64,000 nucleotides of DNA. Origin: Leuconostoc lactis (GTDB lineage: Bacteria > Bacillota > Bacilli > Lactobacillales > Lactobacillaceae). A program made the translations under genes and the position numbers. The stretch lies in contig NZ_CP042423.1 in NCBI RefSeq assembly GCF_007954625.1, positions 1-64,000 of the forward strand, given 5' to 3'. Within the stretch, counting starts at the first letter, position 1, and every line of letters begins with the position of its first letter. The notes under the pieces were generated by a model. The model ran no database searches, was not told the DNA's origin, and saw only the letters and a program-made list of their open reading frames with translations. Positions 1-10,391 of this stretch are shown here, piece by piece.

Positions 1-997
1 CAGATATTAAAGATGTTGAAATAAACTTCCTTGACACTGAAATAGCAAAAAATACCGTTCAAATTGAAACTATTCAATCTGAAATAACGAAATAAACACC
101 AAGGATACTGCCGTTCGCAAAAATATTGAAGAAATCGATAAAAACTTACTTATCGTAAATGATGACATAACCAAGCTCGCGTCGGCCAAAGACAATTTAC
201 AAAAATATGAAGATGCGTATAAAAATCTATCGAAAAAATCATCAACTTAATATCTAAAATTGATTCTGCTAGAACTACTTTTCAAGATTCAATAAACAAA
301 CTGAATATATTGAACTTTGGTCAGGTAGAGGATCAATCAACTAGGTTGATTTTAAAAGATACTGTCGATTGGCAAGATGAGATTTCTAATCATATAAATA
401 GACGATATAGTTTGCCAGAAGATCTAGATCTCACCATGATAAATCAAAGTAATGGTTCGTTTAAATGGTCTACCGATCAAAAAGCACTGTCCTCAGATTG
501 GTACAGTGCTCAACAATAATGACATTAAATTTAATAATAACCATGATAACATTGACCTTGTCAAGGTAATCATGAAAAAATTAACCCATTTCACTTTTGA
601 TCTCCTGTTGGGAAATGATTCTCTACAAGAAATGTCACCCGGTATGAAAGGTGTTGTACTATTACAGGTTCTTTTAATGGCCTCCAATAACCAGTCAACT
701 ATTATATTAGACCAACCGGAAGACGATTTAGATAATAATACAATAGTGAAGATGCTTGTTCCATTACTAAAAGAAATTTCAAATACTCGACAAGTCATAC
801 TGGTAACTCATAACGCAAATCTAGTAGTTCTAACAGATGCAGAAGAATAATCATTGCTGAACGTGATAGTTCAGCTTTTAGTATTAACTACTCTTCTGGA
901 TCACTTGAAACTTCATATTCGAGATCAAATAACAGATTTACTAGAAGGTGGGAAAGAAGCCTTTTACAAACGGGAACAACGATACTACATGAAATAA
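1..997 (+). pseudogene. 3' fragment of PHP-domain/SMC-like ATPase, frameshifted
   Basis: This matches the last third of the intact gene at 44305-47004, from the coiled coil through the ABC signature, Walker B (ILDQPEDDLD) and H-loop (VTHNANL) to the final YYMK and stop at 995-997. The reading frame is broken by several one- or two-base indels (near 88, 226, 500, 850 and 925). The 5' two thirds are absent because the sequence starts, or is joined, in mid gene. The breaks are probably sequencing errors. Confidence 0.85.
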
Positions 998-1040
998 GTC
1001 TATAATTTTATCATAAGGTACTCTTTTGTTATATGTCATG

Positions 1041-1087
1041 ATAAAGGCGCGCAATCAAGTTTTTAAAACTTGATTGCGCGCCTTTAT
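1041..1087. terminator. Bidirectional terminator, copy of 44215-44261
   Basis: This is a long perfect stem whose arms contain GGCGCGCAATCAAG and its complement, flanked by A and T runs. It separates the convergent PHP-ATPase and res remnants and is equivalent to the hairpin in the intact locus. Confidence 0.75.
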
Positions 1088-1227
1088 TTAATTTGTGAAT
1101 TTTATTTAACGCAAAAAGTGCTATCAACCTCGTCACATCATTCATTGGGTACACTATTATTTTATATTTTATAACATGTTAAGTTTAAAAGATTGTCTAT
1201 GTTTATTAGAAAATAAAATAAACCCTT

Positions 1228-3810
1228 TTAAAGGGCTAGAGTTTGAATATTTTTTCGAACCTGACGAGCATCACCGCAACATAGAATTTAACACCGTACA
1301 ATTTAACTTGATCATTTTCACCAATCACATCAACACTTTCAGGCGAAATACTGGTTAACAAGTCCTCTTTCCATTGGTCTTGCTCCAGCAATTGGGTACC
1401 CTTTGGTTCAATAAAATCTGATAAATATAAGACTCATTAGCCAAATACAGAACAAAGTCCGGTAAGAAACCAGCATAGTGAGACACATCTCCAGCAAATT
1501 CATGCAATTTAGCTTAGTATTACGCTCATCACTACGAATCAGGTAAACATCTTTGTACTTGTTTTGCAGCTCTTCATATAGCCTTGGATCAGTTCGATTA
1601 GACTACGTTCCAATTTATCGACAATAGCCTCGTTATAGACAAACCAAGGTGCCTTTTATAGTCATAAGTTTGAATTAACTCATGAACCCCAGCATCAGAA
1701 TAGTTAACTGGTACACGCTTCTGATAATCCTGAACGGCATCTTTAATTGGCAACCCAATAACTTATTGGTTCCGCGTTGGCGCTTATAGTTCATGATTAA
1801 CATGCGCTGAATATAGGCTAGATATTTTCAACGACTAATAGCTGTGTTTCTCGACTAAGCACTGCATCTGAACCATCGATACCGTCGCTTGGATTTCTTT
1901 TATTGCCCCAACCACTGTGCCTCATACATAAACTCCGAGATAGAATTTAGCGTCGGCATATATTTTTTCATGGTATTGAATCTGAAGAAGGATTCCGTGC
2001 CATTGCTTTTTTGACGAGGGCATCATCAATCTTTACCAGTCGTGTCTCATTCATACCAGCAACATTTTGTGTATCAAAGGCAGTTGCTTCTAGGGTTGCG
2101 TCTCAATATTGACGGTAGGTAGTTCCGCAACGGAACACCGTATTTTGCCAACCCATTGTATTCACTCTCAGGGACATCTTCGACGTCATTGTAATACAGC
2201 TTGCCATATTGATAGACATCGGAACGCTTAAATGACGCTTTAACTGTCGTGGTTAAAATATCAAAGTCTTTATCATCTTCAACTTGGAGCTGCATTGCTT
2301 CAAAAGATTTGTCAGATTATCAATATATTTTTTATCATTAATCGTGTGATAGTGTAAGGACTCTAATATCTGTAATTCTGGCGTGCTATGGTCAACCGTC
2401 GCGTAAACGATGTTGCTCCTCATAGACGAAGGGATTGTAGCGCGCACCACGACCATTAATTGCGCCTCACTATTGGTTTGTGTTGACGTAATGGGTTGCT
2501 CTCCAATGCGGACAATATCATACAAATTTAAGACATCCAACCTTCAGAAAGCTTGGCGACTGCGAAATAGCTCTAAATGGATTGCTTGGTTCTTCTAGGG
2601 TATTTAAATTACGTAATCATTTAAGTCACCTAAAATACCATTGCTACTCGTATCATTAACATTAATTGTATTTAATGGTTGAAATCACGTTGCAATTCCC
2701 GGACCAAGCCCCCCATATCAATTGTTTGATAATACGTATACGCTTGGCGCAAAGTAGATGATTGCGTGGTTTGGCGTTGCTTTGCAATAAATTGCGCTAG
2801 ATCTTCAGTAGTTAATTTATCAAGCAGTGTCAAAAATTGATCACGGGCCGCTTTTGAAACGTCAATTTTATTTGACTTAAATAAAATAACTGGCTTAAAA
2901 TCTCGTACACCCGCCTGGATCGCCATGTGCTTACGATATTGTGATAGCAATACCGCATTCAGCATCTTTTCGTTATCATCAGCATTGGCTTGTAAACGAG
3001 CAATTTTCTTTGAGTAACCAGCATTTTGAAACTCTTTTAAATCATATTGGAAGATGACTTTATCACGATATTTTTCATAAATAAACTCGTTATTTAAATC
3101 AATTGTGGCCGTGAATTCTAACTGTCGATTCGCTTTATTGCTTGTCGAATACGGTCTAAGACATATTCCCACGCTTTATTTTTTGATCTGCTTACTCTTT
3201 GTGCCGGCAGAAAATGATGCGCTTCATCAGCTAGAATAATCAACTTCTGTTTCTCTAAATCACCATAAGTTAAACCATTTTCGCGTGGTGTATTTAATTC
3301 ATTTGCTAAAGTTTGGATCGTTGTGAGCCGCAAGTAGATCACGCCTGGTTCACTATTTGTTGGAAATCGGTGACTTCTCGCAATTCAATCGGCATCCCAT
3401 CAATATTGAGTGGTTGTGAAAAGAGGTACTTTGGTGACTGAACATTCAGCATGTTTTCACGAGTTTTAGCAATCACCGCGTTTGTATAACAACAAAAAGA
3501 AAATTTTGATAGCCAATTCATGGTAAAAATACAGCATATCGGCTGCCATCACATCAGTTTTTCCAGAACCAGTGGCCATATGGAATAACAATTGATTAAA
3601 GCGACTGGCAACATTGGTATCCTTTGCGTGTAATTCAAGTTGTATAGTGATTGCTTTTGATAATCACGTAACTGATGCTTGAGATTGTGCTTAATGTAGT
3701 CCGGATAAACAAACGCATGTCGGGTTCGTCGTTTTTTAAAAGTCACTCGTATAGTCGTTAATCTCATGAACAATAGGTAAGACAAGTTCTCGTGATTTCT
3801 TTTTGGCCAT
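1228..3810 (-). pseudogene. res: Type III restriction subunit Res, frameshifted copy
   Basis: This is collinear with the intact res gene at 41461-44073, from the ATG at 3810 to the stop at 1228. The helicase Walker A region, the ADEAHHF box and the C-terminal PD...EPKG nuclease region can all be recognised, but they are spread over many short frames. Almost all differences from the intact copy are single-base gains or losses. It is not functional as written and is most likely an uncorrected read copy of the same gene. Confidence 0.85.
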
Positions 3811-5786
3811 TACAGATCACGCTCCCCATAAAAGCTTTTATTAAGGCAATATCACTCTCAGACATCAGCTCTTGTACATCACGATCGTCCATATCACTGT
3901 ACGCATAATACAACTGATTCTTATCAATGACCTTGACTATCAGCTGCTTTTTATCAGCCAATGACATTGATGGTATTCAGGATCTTGCAGGACTTTTCAA
4001 CATCGACTCGGAAATCAAAATCAGCGCCACCTTCAATCATGCGATGAACAACATCTTCTAATTGCTTCGTCGTTTCGGCCTGTTGGACATCTTTGAGATA
4101 ACCTTGGTTCTTTTCATTATTCAGCATAGACAAATGATCGCCGCCTTGCCAATAACGTCTTTAGAGATGCCCGTTGTATCACCATTAATAACATTAACTA
4201 ACCTTTTTTTCAGTTTATACACTTGTTCATCAATCTGTTCAACTGTTATAAATCGTCTGTTCATTTTAGTGCTGTTGCTGCTGTAGAACCGGATCCACCA
4301 AAGAAATCTAACACAATATCGTTTCAGAAGAATATCTTTGAATAATCTCTTTAGCATTTTTTCAGGCTTTTTCCCACTTCTCATTTCTACACCACCTTCG
4401 TGGCGAATATTTCCAAATGCTCCTGCCATATCAATAATCCTCAAGTGGTTTTAATTTTGTTGTAACTAAACCGCTTTGTACTGCACTTGGAACTCCTTGG
4501 AAATACTTACCTTTCGTTGCACCGACCTTTTGAGGACCAGTAAAATACCTATATTTATTTCCATCATCACCAATACCCCATACTCTATAAACAACACCAT
4601 AACCATCTTCGTTGTATCTTCCGGTTAGGTAATCTCTAAAAAACGTCCTGAAGAATTTCCATCTAAATTGTTCCTGTGGCCCAACTTCTTTTAACCGTGT
4701 ATGTTCGCTGTCTCTTTTTTAAACTTATTTGATTTTTTAAAGATATCAACTCTCTTACCGCAAGTTCTATGGTTTTAAAAGGTGATTCCAGCTCATCAAA
4801 TGAATAAATAAATTGGTATAGTTATAATCTTCTTGACTTTTGAAAGGATGCACTACTGATGCATTATTCTTTTTGTAATAGTGAATTTGCTCAATTTGTT
4901 TGTGATAATCCATATCCGATTTTATGTTTTGTCTGCATATCTCACCATATATATTGTGGTAAACATTTCAGAAATTTCTACCAAAAATTGAATCCATTAA
5001 TACTTTAAGATAAGGACCTTCTGAATCATCGATATGAACTGCTATGACGCCCTCATCAGTTAGTAATTCTCTAGCTATTTCTAGCCTGCTTTTAATAAAT
5101 GTCAACCAGGTCGAATGATTAAATTGATCATTATTACGAAAAGAGTCTGATCCAGTATTATATGGCGGATCTAAATAAATTAGTTTAACCCTGCCAGCAT
5201 AAACGTCTTTTATACTATGCAAAGCAATCAAGTTATTTCCTTTGACAATCAATTTTCGTCATCAAATTATCAGTTGATGTACCGTCTAAATTTTCTTGAT
5301 TATACTTAGTAGCATTAACAAATATTTTAGTTCCAATATTGATCAATTTCAGCCTTAGCTATCGTTTCATGAAAAAAAAGTTCATCAGCATCTTGTTGAT
5401 CTTCTTTGTCATACCAGCTTTAAAACGGTATCTTTGAAGGGAAAATCTAGCACAACATCAGCAGTCTCATCAATAAACTTACCGCCAGCAGTAAGGCCAT
5501 TTTATTCTCAAATTTTGTATAGCTATCTTGCCAGTATTCTTTATACGTAAACATTCAATAAACTGGTTTAGCTTAAACAGTTCTACACTTTATCATCTAT
5601 AACAATTGACTCCGTATAGGTGTCATGAATTAGTTGATTAGCTAGTAATGCCTTCATCAACATAGGTGTGTACGCATCAGGTCTTCTATTACTTTATGCG
5701 CTTTTAAAGTGCCTTTATCTGAAAAATATGTGTTGCCAAATCTTTCAAAATGGACTTGTTGTCTCCATAATTTTTGAATCAATCAT
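3810..5786 (-). pseudogene. mod: Type III modification methylase Mod, frameshifted copy
   Basis: This is collinear with the intact mod gene at 39452-41461. The LDPPYNTGSDSF catalytic segment survives in a 94-codon open stretch (4968-5252), and the start and stop positions correspond to those of the intact gene. Numerous one-base indels destroy the frame elsewhere. The same overlap with the neighbouring res start (TAATG at 3808-3812 on the minus strand) is retained. Confidence 0.85.
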
Positions 5787-6297
5787 TTTTTGCCCTCGTT
5801 TTTTAAATTGCCACCACTTTTTAGGTTTAGGCTTGGCTCTACTGTTCTGTTTCACTTGTTTGGTGCTGACGTCATCTTTTTCACCATCATCATGCGGCCA
5901 TCGTTAAAGCTTTCAAGTCCTTGATTTCTGCTTTGTATTCCTCTAGCAGCTTTTTGTCTTGCAAGGCTAACCGTTGTTGCTGGTCTAGTAAGTTTTGCTT
6001 TCTATTTGCGAATCTTTATTTCTATGCTTATCCTTAACTGAATTTTAACTCTATCTTAATTCATCAAGTTCACTTTTTGTTGTGCACTATCCTCTTTTTC
6101 GTTGTCATTTGTCTGTTGTTGACTTTGATCTGTTTGTCGACTTCGACCTTATAATGCTGTTCTTCTAAGATAACAACATATACCTTTTGTTTGTTTGCCT
6201 TGTTTTGTTTGTCACGACTTTATATGATATTGTATTGCCTGTTTGAAACACCTAACTCCTCAGCGAGTTCTCGAATTGTTTTTAAATTTTCACTCAT
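5779..6297 (-). pseudogene. DUF536-type replication-associated protein, chimeric and frameshifted
   Basis: The start region (ENLKTIRELAEELGVSKQAI, as in 17751-18317) is replicon-A type. The last 60 or so bases match the replicon-B gene at 38929-39459. The middle mixes both types with many indels, as a consensus drawn from two related templates would. This is the point where replicon A sequence changes into the replicon B restriction region. It could be a true recombination joint or an assembly switch inside a shared gene. Confidence 0.75.
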
Positions 6298-7441
6298 GAT
6301 CTATATCCTGCCTTTTAACGATTGGTAGATACTGTTCAATCGATTTTTTAAGATACTTAGCAATATTCTTTTCGAATAGTCATCTTGTTTATCTCTGATA
6401 TAGGCTAAGTGTTCTTTCACGCCCTTTAAACCACGTAATTCTTTTAATTCGTCATAAAGTGGATATACATTTTTCTGTAACCCTGACAAAATAGTCGTAT
6501 CCGTTAAATCAATATATGACAATAAAAACTGCTCCATAAGTAACTTTGTGTAGGGACTTTTTATTGCCTTAACAGTCAACATATCTTCTGTTTCTTCTTG
6601 ACGAATCTTGCCTCGATATAAACGGGATCATCCTGTTTATAACTACTATCAGCCGCAACTTGTTTTTTAGTAATGTGAAAGACAATGCTATCAATGCTGC
6701 GTCCTTTTTTAACTTTCTCGTGCGTCACGTTAAAAGTTGTATGAGCATTGATTTCTTTTAAAGAGTTTTCAAGATATAGCTCTCAAACCTATCAAACCTC
6801 TGGTACTCATTAACAGTATCAGTCATTTCTCGCAACTCTCGAATGCCGATTTTGGGATTACGATAGCTTTCTACTTGTTCTTTTCGTCGTCCACCTTTAA
6901 CGCTGTAGTGATCATATTGGTTGTAATTCATTGATAACCAGCGATACAAAATAATTGCATACTTACTATTCAATTCTGCAATATCTGACAAGGCATGTTG
7001 GGTGAAATTGGTTTTGAGCTTGATTAAGTAAGGCATGATTTCACGATGAAATTCAATTTTTACTTCGTCACTATAATCCGTCCATTCCACATAAGGGATT
7101 GGCACAATACTAACAAACTTAAACCCTTTATCTTGTTCTTTTTTAATCTGAAAAAAAGCTTGTTTCTGCATTTTTTCAATCGCTTGTTTAAAGCGACTGT
7201 TCTTATCATTATCATTGACTTTAAAAAAAGCAAACATTTCTTGCTTTGATAAATACACTGTTTGATCTTGAGGTGGATTGTCGGTATCAATTAAAGACAC
7301 CGCTAGTTCAAACATTTTGAGGGGTGTTTTATCCATCTTGGCAATGGATGTGATTAAACTATTATGTTCGACGACTTTTCGTTTTGATAACTCATTCAAG
7401 GTGTGTACCTGCCTTGTCTTTGATTCTGGTATAATTGACAT
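6290..7441 (-). pseudogene. repA: Rep_3 plasmid initiator, frameshifted copy (replicon A)
   Basis: This is nearly identical to the intact initiator at 18310-19464, but it loses one base near 6374, 6612 and 6771. The result is a 227-residue N-terminal frame and a separate C-terminal frame. The N-terminal winged-helix region of the Rep_3 family (initiator WH1) is intact. All three changes fall in short homopolymers, so the gene is probably intact in the real molecule. Confidence 0.85.
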
Positions 7442-7551
7442 ATAAATACGCTCCTTTGGGCGTGTTGTTGGATAAGCATAAAGAAAAACTTTTAGACGGG
7501 AATTTCTTTATGCTTTTATTGTATCACCATGTACCACAATTTATTTTTATC

Positions 7552-7629
7552 TTTGTGGGGTATACACAGTTTTTTTGTGGGGTATACACAGTTTTTTTGT
7601 GGGGTATACACAGTTTTTTTGTGGGGTAT
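7552..7629. repeat. 22-bp iterons of replicon A
   Basis: GTGGGG starts at 7555, 7577, 7599 and 7621, an exact 22-base period. Each full unit is a T run, then GTGGGGTATACACAG. The fourth unit is partial. They lie just upstream of the Rep_3 gene, as in theta-replicating iteron plasmids, where the initiator binds them. The sequence differs from the iterons of replicon B at 37598. Confidence 0.9.
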
Positions 7630-7747
7630 TATCCTGTTAAACCTTGATAATACTGACTTTATAACTGCGCAAAAGAACAAAAGATTAAAATATAAAAGAT
7701 AAACTTATAATAGGCTTCGCCTTTTTACTGAATTAATAAAAACAAAA

Positions 7748-7795
7748 CAAAAAGAACACCGTTGTACATAATGTTTGTCCAGAGTGTTCTTTTTG
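7748..7795. terminator. Terminator hairpin between rep origin and mob
   Basis: The arms CAAAAAGAACAC and GTGTTCTTTTTG are complementary and are flanked by A and T runs on both sides. It lies about 150 bases past the end of mob (minus strand) and is shared in modified form by replicon B at 37427-37474. Confidence 0.6.
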
Positions 7796-7941
7796 TTTGG
7801 AATTATTTTAAATGACGGATTACTGGTCATCTATCATAATTGCCACTTATTACGCCAATAGAGACGTTTTAATTCGTTCAATGATTATTTCTACGTCACA
7901 TGGCTAAAAACGTTTAGAACGGCAAATAAGCCGGTTTAGCG

Positions 7942-9177
7942 TTAGAGACTTGGTCCTTTAAAAAGATCACGCGTTAATTCAATGATTCGATTAATCAATG
8001 CTTTAACTTGTTCGATACCGCGATCTAATCTACTAGGCGCTATTTTGGTGTCTGGATCTGCTCTAGCTGTCGTCAGTGTTTTTAACCATGACTGGGCTAC
8101 TTTTTTATTTTTTGTAAGTTCTTCATGATCTAGCTTATAAAGGACATACCGAGCCTCCACATCCGTATGGGCTATCTTGTCGACACCATAATCATTTTTA
8201 AGCATGTCTCGCATGGCATAATCCAGCTGTTGCTGTTTTCGCTGTCGCTTCTGAAGCGCTTGATGCGTTTCTTTCAGGTTTTGATAGTCTGCTTGGACGT
8301 CTCCTAATTGCGCTTTGACTTGGCCTAATGTTTGCTTGAGTTCTTCCGTCTCATGCTGGCTTTGTAAGGTGGATTTCTTCATCGTGGCTAACACGTTTTT
8401 AAAGCGATCTAAGTCATCTGGCTTCAGCACCGTCTTACCAAAGAGGTTTTTAGATAAGGCTTGTTTAAACGCATCAATTTGTTTTTCGGCTAAGTCAACT
8501 TCCGTTAAGGCTTGATCCGTGATTTTAAGTACGGCCTGTTTAGCCCTAATATTGTCTTCAACGTCAGCTAGTTCGTTTTTTAAGGCGTTAAACTGATCAT
8601 TGTATTTTTTGATTTCAGCGACATTCTCAAATGGTAAGGTTTTGTTATTTAAAATCCCTTGTTCATAAAAGGGCAGCACCTTTTTTAAATGTTGATCTAA
8701 ATCATCATGAAAGGTTTGTAAATCATGGCGTGTGAGTACTTCTTTAGCGGATACTTTATAACGTGACTTTTTATCATCAAAAACGACGGGGACAAAGGCA
8801 TAGTGCAAGTGAGGGGTTGTCTCGTCATAATGCACCACAGCGGCCACGGCATTTTCTTGACCATAACGTGCATTAAGAAAATTGGTGGTTGCTTCAAAAA
8901 AGGCGCTCTGTTGCTCGTAGGGGGCTTCTGTGAGTTCTTCAGGTAAAGTGACTATCCACGTCGCTAACGCCTTCACATCGTCTCTTTTCATGCAATAAAC
9001 GTTATTTAAACGCGCATTGAAGCGTGAAAGCATATCAGAACCATCCGCCATGAGATCTTGATTCAGATAGGATTTCGACCCATCAATTTCTTTGTTCGTG
9101 TGATGGTCGGTTTTACGTTCAAAGTGAACCGCTAAACCAGGGACTGCGCCACGGGTATTTTTCTTTAAATGCGCCAT
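7942..9177 (-). CDS. mob: MOBV-type relaxase (Mob/Pre), replicon A copy 1
   Basis: This plasmid mobilisation relaxase nicks oriT and pilots the strand in conjugative mobilisation. It has 411 residues from the ATG at 9177, which has a GAGGAGG ribosome site 8 bases upstream; a longer frame to 9285 runs through the oriT region and is unlikely to be translated. Motif HYDETTPHLHYAFVP (about residues 116-130) is the MOBV metal-binding histidine motif, and residues 15-39 hold the conserved HFERK...IDGSKSYLN stretch. The C-terminal half is coiled coil. It differs from the replicon-B copy (36044-37279) at two residues (Ser for Ala, Ser for Thr). Confidence 0.9.
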   Translation of the reverse strand: MAHLKKNTRGAVPGLAVHFERKTDHHTNKEIDGSKSYLNQDLMADGSDMLSRFNARLNNVYCMKRDDVKALATWIVTLPEELTEAPYEQQSAFFEATTNFLNARYGQENAVAAVVHYDETTPHLHYAFVPVVFDDKKSRYKVSAKEVLTRHDLQTFHDDLDQHLKKVLPFYEQGILNNKTLPFENVAEIKKYNDQFNALKNELADVEDNIRAKQAVLKITDQALTEVDLAEKQIDAFKQALSKNLFGKTVLKPDDLDRFKNVLATMKKSTLQSQHETEELKQTLGQVKAQLGDVQADYQNLKETHQALQKRQRKQQQLDYAMRDMLKNDYGVDKIAHTDVEARYVLYKLDHEELTKNKKVAQSWLKTLTTARADPDTKIAPSRLDRGIEQVKALINRIIELTRDLFKGPSL

Positions 9178-9600
9178 CAAAAATGCCTCCTCAAAAAGGG
9201 TTTTCCAAGACCAGTATAACACCGTTAAAAATCTGGTATAGCCTGTTATACCAAAATAATATTTTGGACAGGCTCTGCGAGGCACGTCATCGACAAGCGA
9301 TGACAGTAGCGTTTCCCCTTCCTACTGGGGAAACTGCTATTTTTTAGCGCCTATTATCCGGCTAGAAAAACCTCCGGCGGGTCACGCCGTGACGGGGCAA
9401 TTTATCATTGCAGGATCACCTTCAGTGAGAGCATTTCATGCAGAACGCTACCCGCGTGGGGCAAGCTGATGTCAGCTTAACCACATAAAAATAAGTTGAG
9501 ATAGTATTGGTGTCTATCTCAACTTATTTTGAATGCTAATATAATTCTCCATCGTATTAATTTAAGTCTCAAAGGATTACCAATATTCCCTGTAAGCCAA
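9178..9600. other. oriT-side region with mob-accessory fragment and hairpin
   Basis: The stretch upstream of mob carries the small dyads seen at 35966-36011 (candidate oriT) and a 16-codon start of the mob-linked gene found whole at 35526-35783 (here ATG at 9438, stop at 9486-9488). It also holds a 15-bp perfect stem-loop at 9490-9528. The sequence leaves the replicon-B version at about 9481, so this gene is truncated here. Confidence 0.65.
9490..9528. terminator. Perfect 15-bp stem-loop, probable terminator
   Basis: The arms AATAAGTTGAGATAG and CTATCTCAACTTATT pair perfectly around a 9-base loop. A diverged form of the same hairpin, with its flanks, appears in the opposite orientation near the contig end at about 51050-51080. 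It lies about 70 bases beyond the end of the XRE regulator gene on the minus strand, so it could end that transcript. Confidence 0.5.
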
Positions 9601-10014
9601 CTACACGCTTTTTTTTGGTAGCAATTTTAATAAATCAACGCTGGTATGGATGATAACCAAGATTGTCAGAATGATATAAAAAGAATTATCTGAGGTGAGC
9701 TTGTTTTCAACCATCATATAAATTAATAACATGACGGCGCACAATAAGAAAATAATATTAAGGATAGCATCCGCGATACCTGATACTTTCTTTTCAAGTA
9801 ATATGTCTTTATAATTTTTATCTTCTCTAATCAGCTCGTCCAATGAAATACTGTATAAATCTGAAATCATAATAATGTTAGAGATATCCGGATAACTTTT
9901 CCCACGTTCCCAATTAGATACTGCTTGATACGATACGTGTAAACTTTTAGCCATATCTTCTTGTGACAGTTTTTTGTTTTCACGAATGATTTTTATTTTT
10001 TCACCTATTTGCAT
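9601..10014 (-). CDS. XRE-family regulator with C-terminal membrane helices
   Basis: This protein has an N-terminal helix-turn-helix of the Cro/C1 type at about residues 5-60 (LSQEDMAKSLHVSYQAVSNWERGKSYPD) and two hydrophobic segments after about residue 75, so it is probably a membrane-anchored repressor. I chose the ATG at 10014 (MQIGEK); an upstream ATG at 10032 would add six residues. It is divergent from the metal ATPase operon, with about 380 bases between them. The target is unknown. It is distantly like the regulator at 16743-17333, which shares the same architecture and the SLDELIRED motif. Confidence 0.8.
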   Translation of the reverse strand: MQIGEKIKIIRENKKLSQEDMAKSLHVSYQAVSNWERGKSYPDISNIIMISDLYSISLDELIREDKNYKDILLEKKVSGIADAILNIIFLLCAVMLLIYMMVENKLTSDNSFYIILTILVIIHTSVDLLKLLPKKSV

Positions 10015-10127
10015 ATGCCAAATTCCCACCATTTATAGTCTTTAATACAGAGCATAGCAAAGTTCAGGTTGATAAGTCACTAAAGTATTGCTTGAGTCTA
10101 ATGATCTATGCTTTTTAGCTATAAAAC

Positions 10128-10161
10128 ATTAGCTATAACTACAACTGTAGTTATAGCTAAT
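10128..10161. repeat. Perfect 16-bp inverted repeat
   Basis: The arms ATTAGCTATAACTACA and complement are separated by two bases. It abuts the 3' end of an integrase remnant (10166-10287) and may be a former terminator or a palindromic insertion scar. Confidence 0.6.
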
Positions 10162-10165
10162 GAGT

Positions 10166-10287
10166 TTAACCAAAATCAATTTGATTCAACATAGTCTCAC
10201 GGCTGGCTTGATCTAAGCCAAGGTAAGTTAACGTCATAGCTTCACTAGAATGATTCAGTAAGTGCATGACTAAGCCAATATTATAAT
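10166..10287 (-). pseudogene. 3' remnant of tyrosine recombinase
   Basis: The sequence matches the last roughly 40 codons of the intact recombinase at 15617-16207 (stop at 10166, then NQFDF...LMHLLNHSSEAMTLTYLG region in diverged form). It breaks off at about 10287. Together with the remnant at 13979-14114 it flanks the metal ATPase/Dps/Crp operon. Confidence 0.8.
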
Positions 10288-10312
10288 ATTTTTACTTATT
10301 TAGAACTATTTC

Positions 10313-10338
10313 ATAAACTTGATGGACGTCAAGTTTAT
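10313..10338. promoter_or_regulatory. Fnr/Crp-type operator upstream of metal ATPase operon
   Basis: This is a perfect dyad with 10-bp arms (ATAAACTTGA and TCAAGTTTAT) around 6 bases. The core TTGA-N6-TCAA is the half-site spacing recognised by Fnr-family regulators. It sits 54 bases before the ATPase start. The last gene of the same operon encodes a Crp/Fnr-family protein, so autoregulation is a natural inference. Confidence 0.75.
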
Positions 10339-10391
10339 ATCTCCCAAAAGTTAATACACTTTAGTTGAACTAAAATTAAGGGAGAAATCAT

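Larger units (their letters stand above)
1..5786. repeat. Noisy inverted copy of the type III R-M/PHP-ATPase region (39452-45308)
   Basis: Position 1 pairs with 45308, and the strand runs back to about 39452. The intact partner reads as three full genes. Here every gene is broken by many small indels, mainly loss of one base in A or T runs. One example is near position 88, where the intact copy has one more A. Another is near 500, where two bases are missing. The even scatter and indel bias look like unpolished long-read sequence, not natural decay. Gene calls here should be taken from the partner. Confidence 0.85.
7442..7941. other. Replication origin region of replicon A, first copy
   Basis: This stretch between rep and mob has no credible gene. 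It holds a 13-bp stem-loop in the rep leader (arms AAGCATAAAGAAA and complement), three and a half 22-bp iterons at 7552-7629, an AT-rich stretch at about 7660-7750, and a terminator-like hairpin at 7748-7795. Confidence 0.8.

Noticed and set aside
2074..5252. Many small open frames on both strands
   Set aside because: They are pieces of the frameshifted res and mod copies. The intact genes at 39452-44073 explain them all.
7552..7629. Possible CRISPR array
   Set aside because: The repeats are contiguous 22-bp units with no spacers and lie beside rep. They are iterons.
7435..7647. Plus-strand frame of 70 codons over the iterons
   Set aside because: The repeated VGYTQFFCGVYTVFLWG pattern is only a translation of the 22-bp iterons, with no ribosome site. 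The same applies at 19458 and 58548.
9178..9285. 36-codon N-terminal extension of mob
   Set aside because: The true start has a strong ribosome site, and the family begins near MAHLKK. The extension covers oriT dyads.
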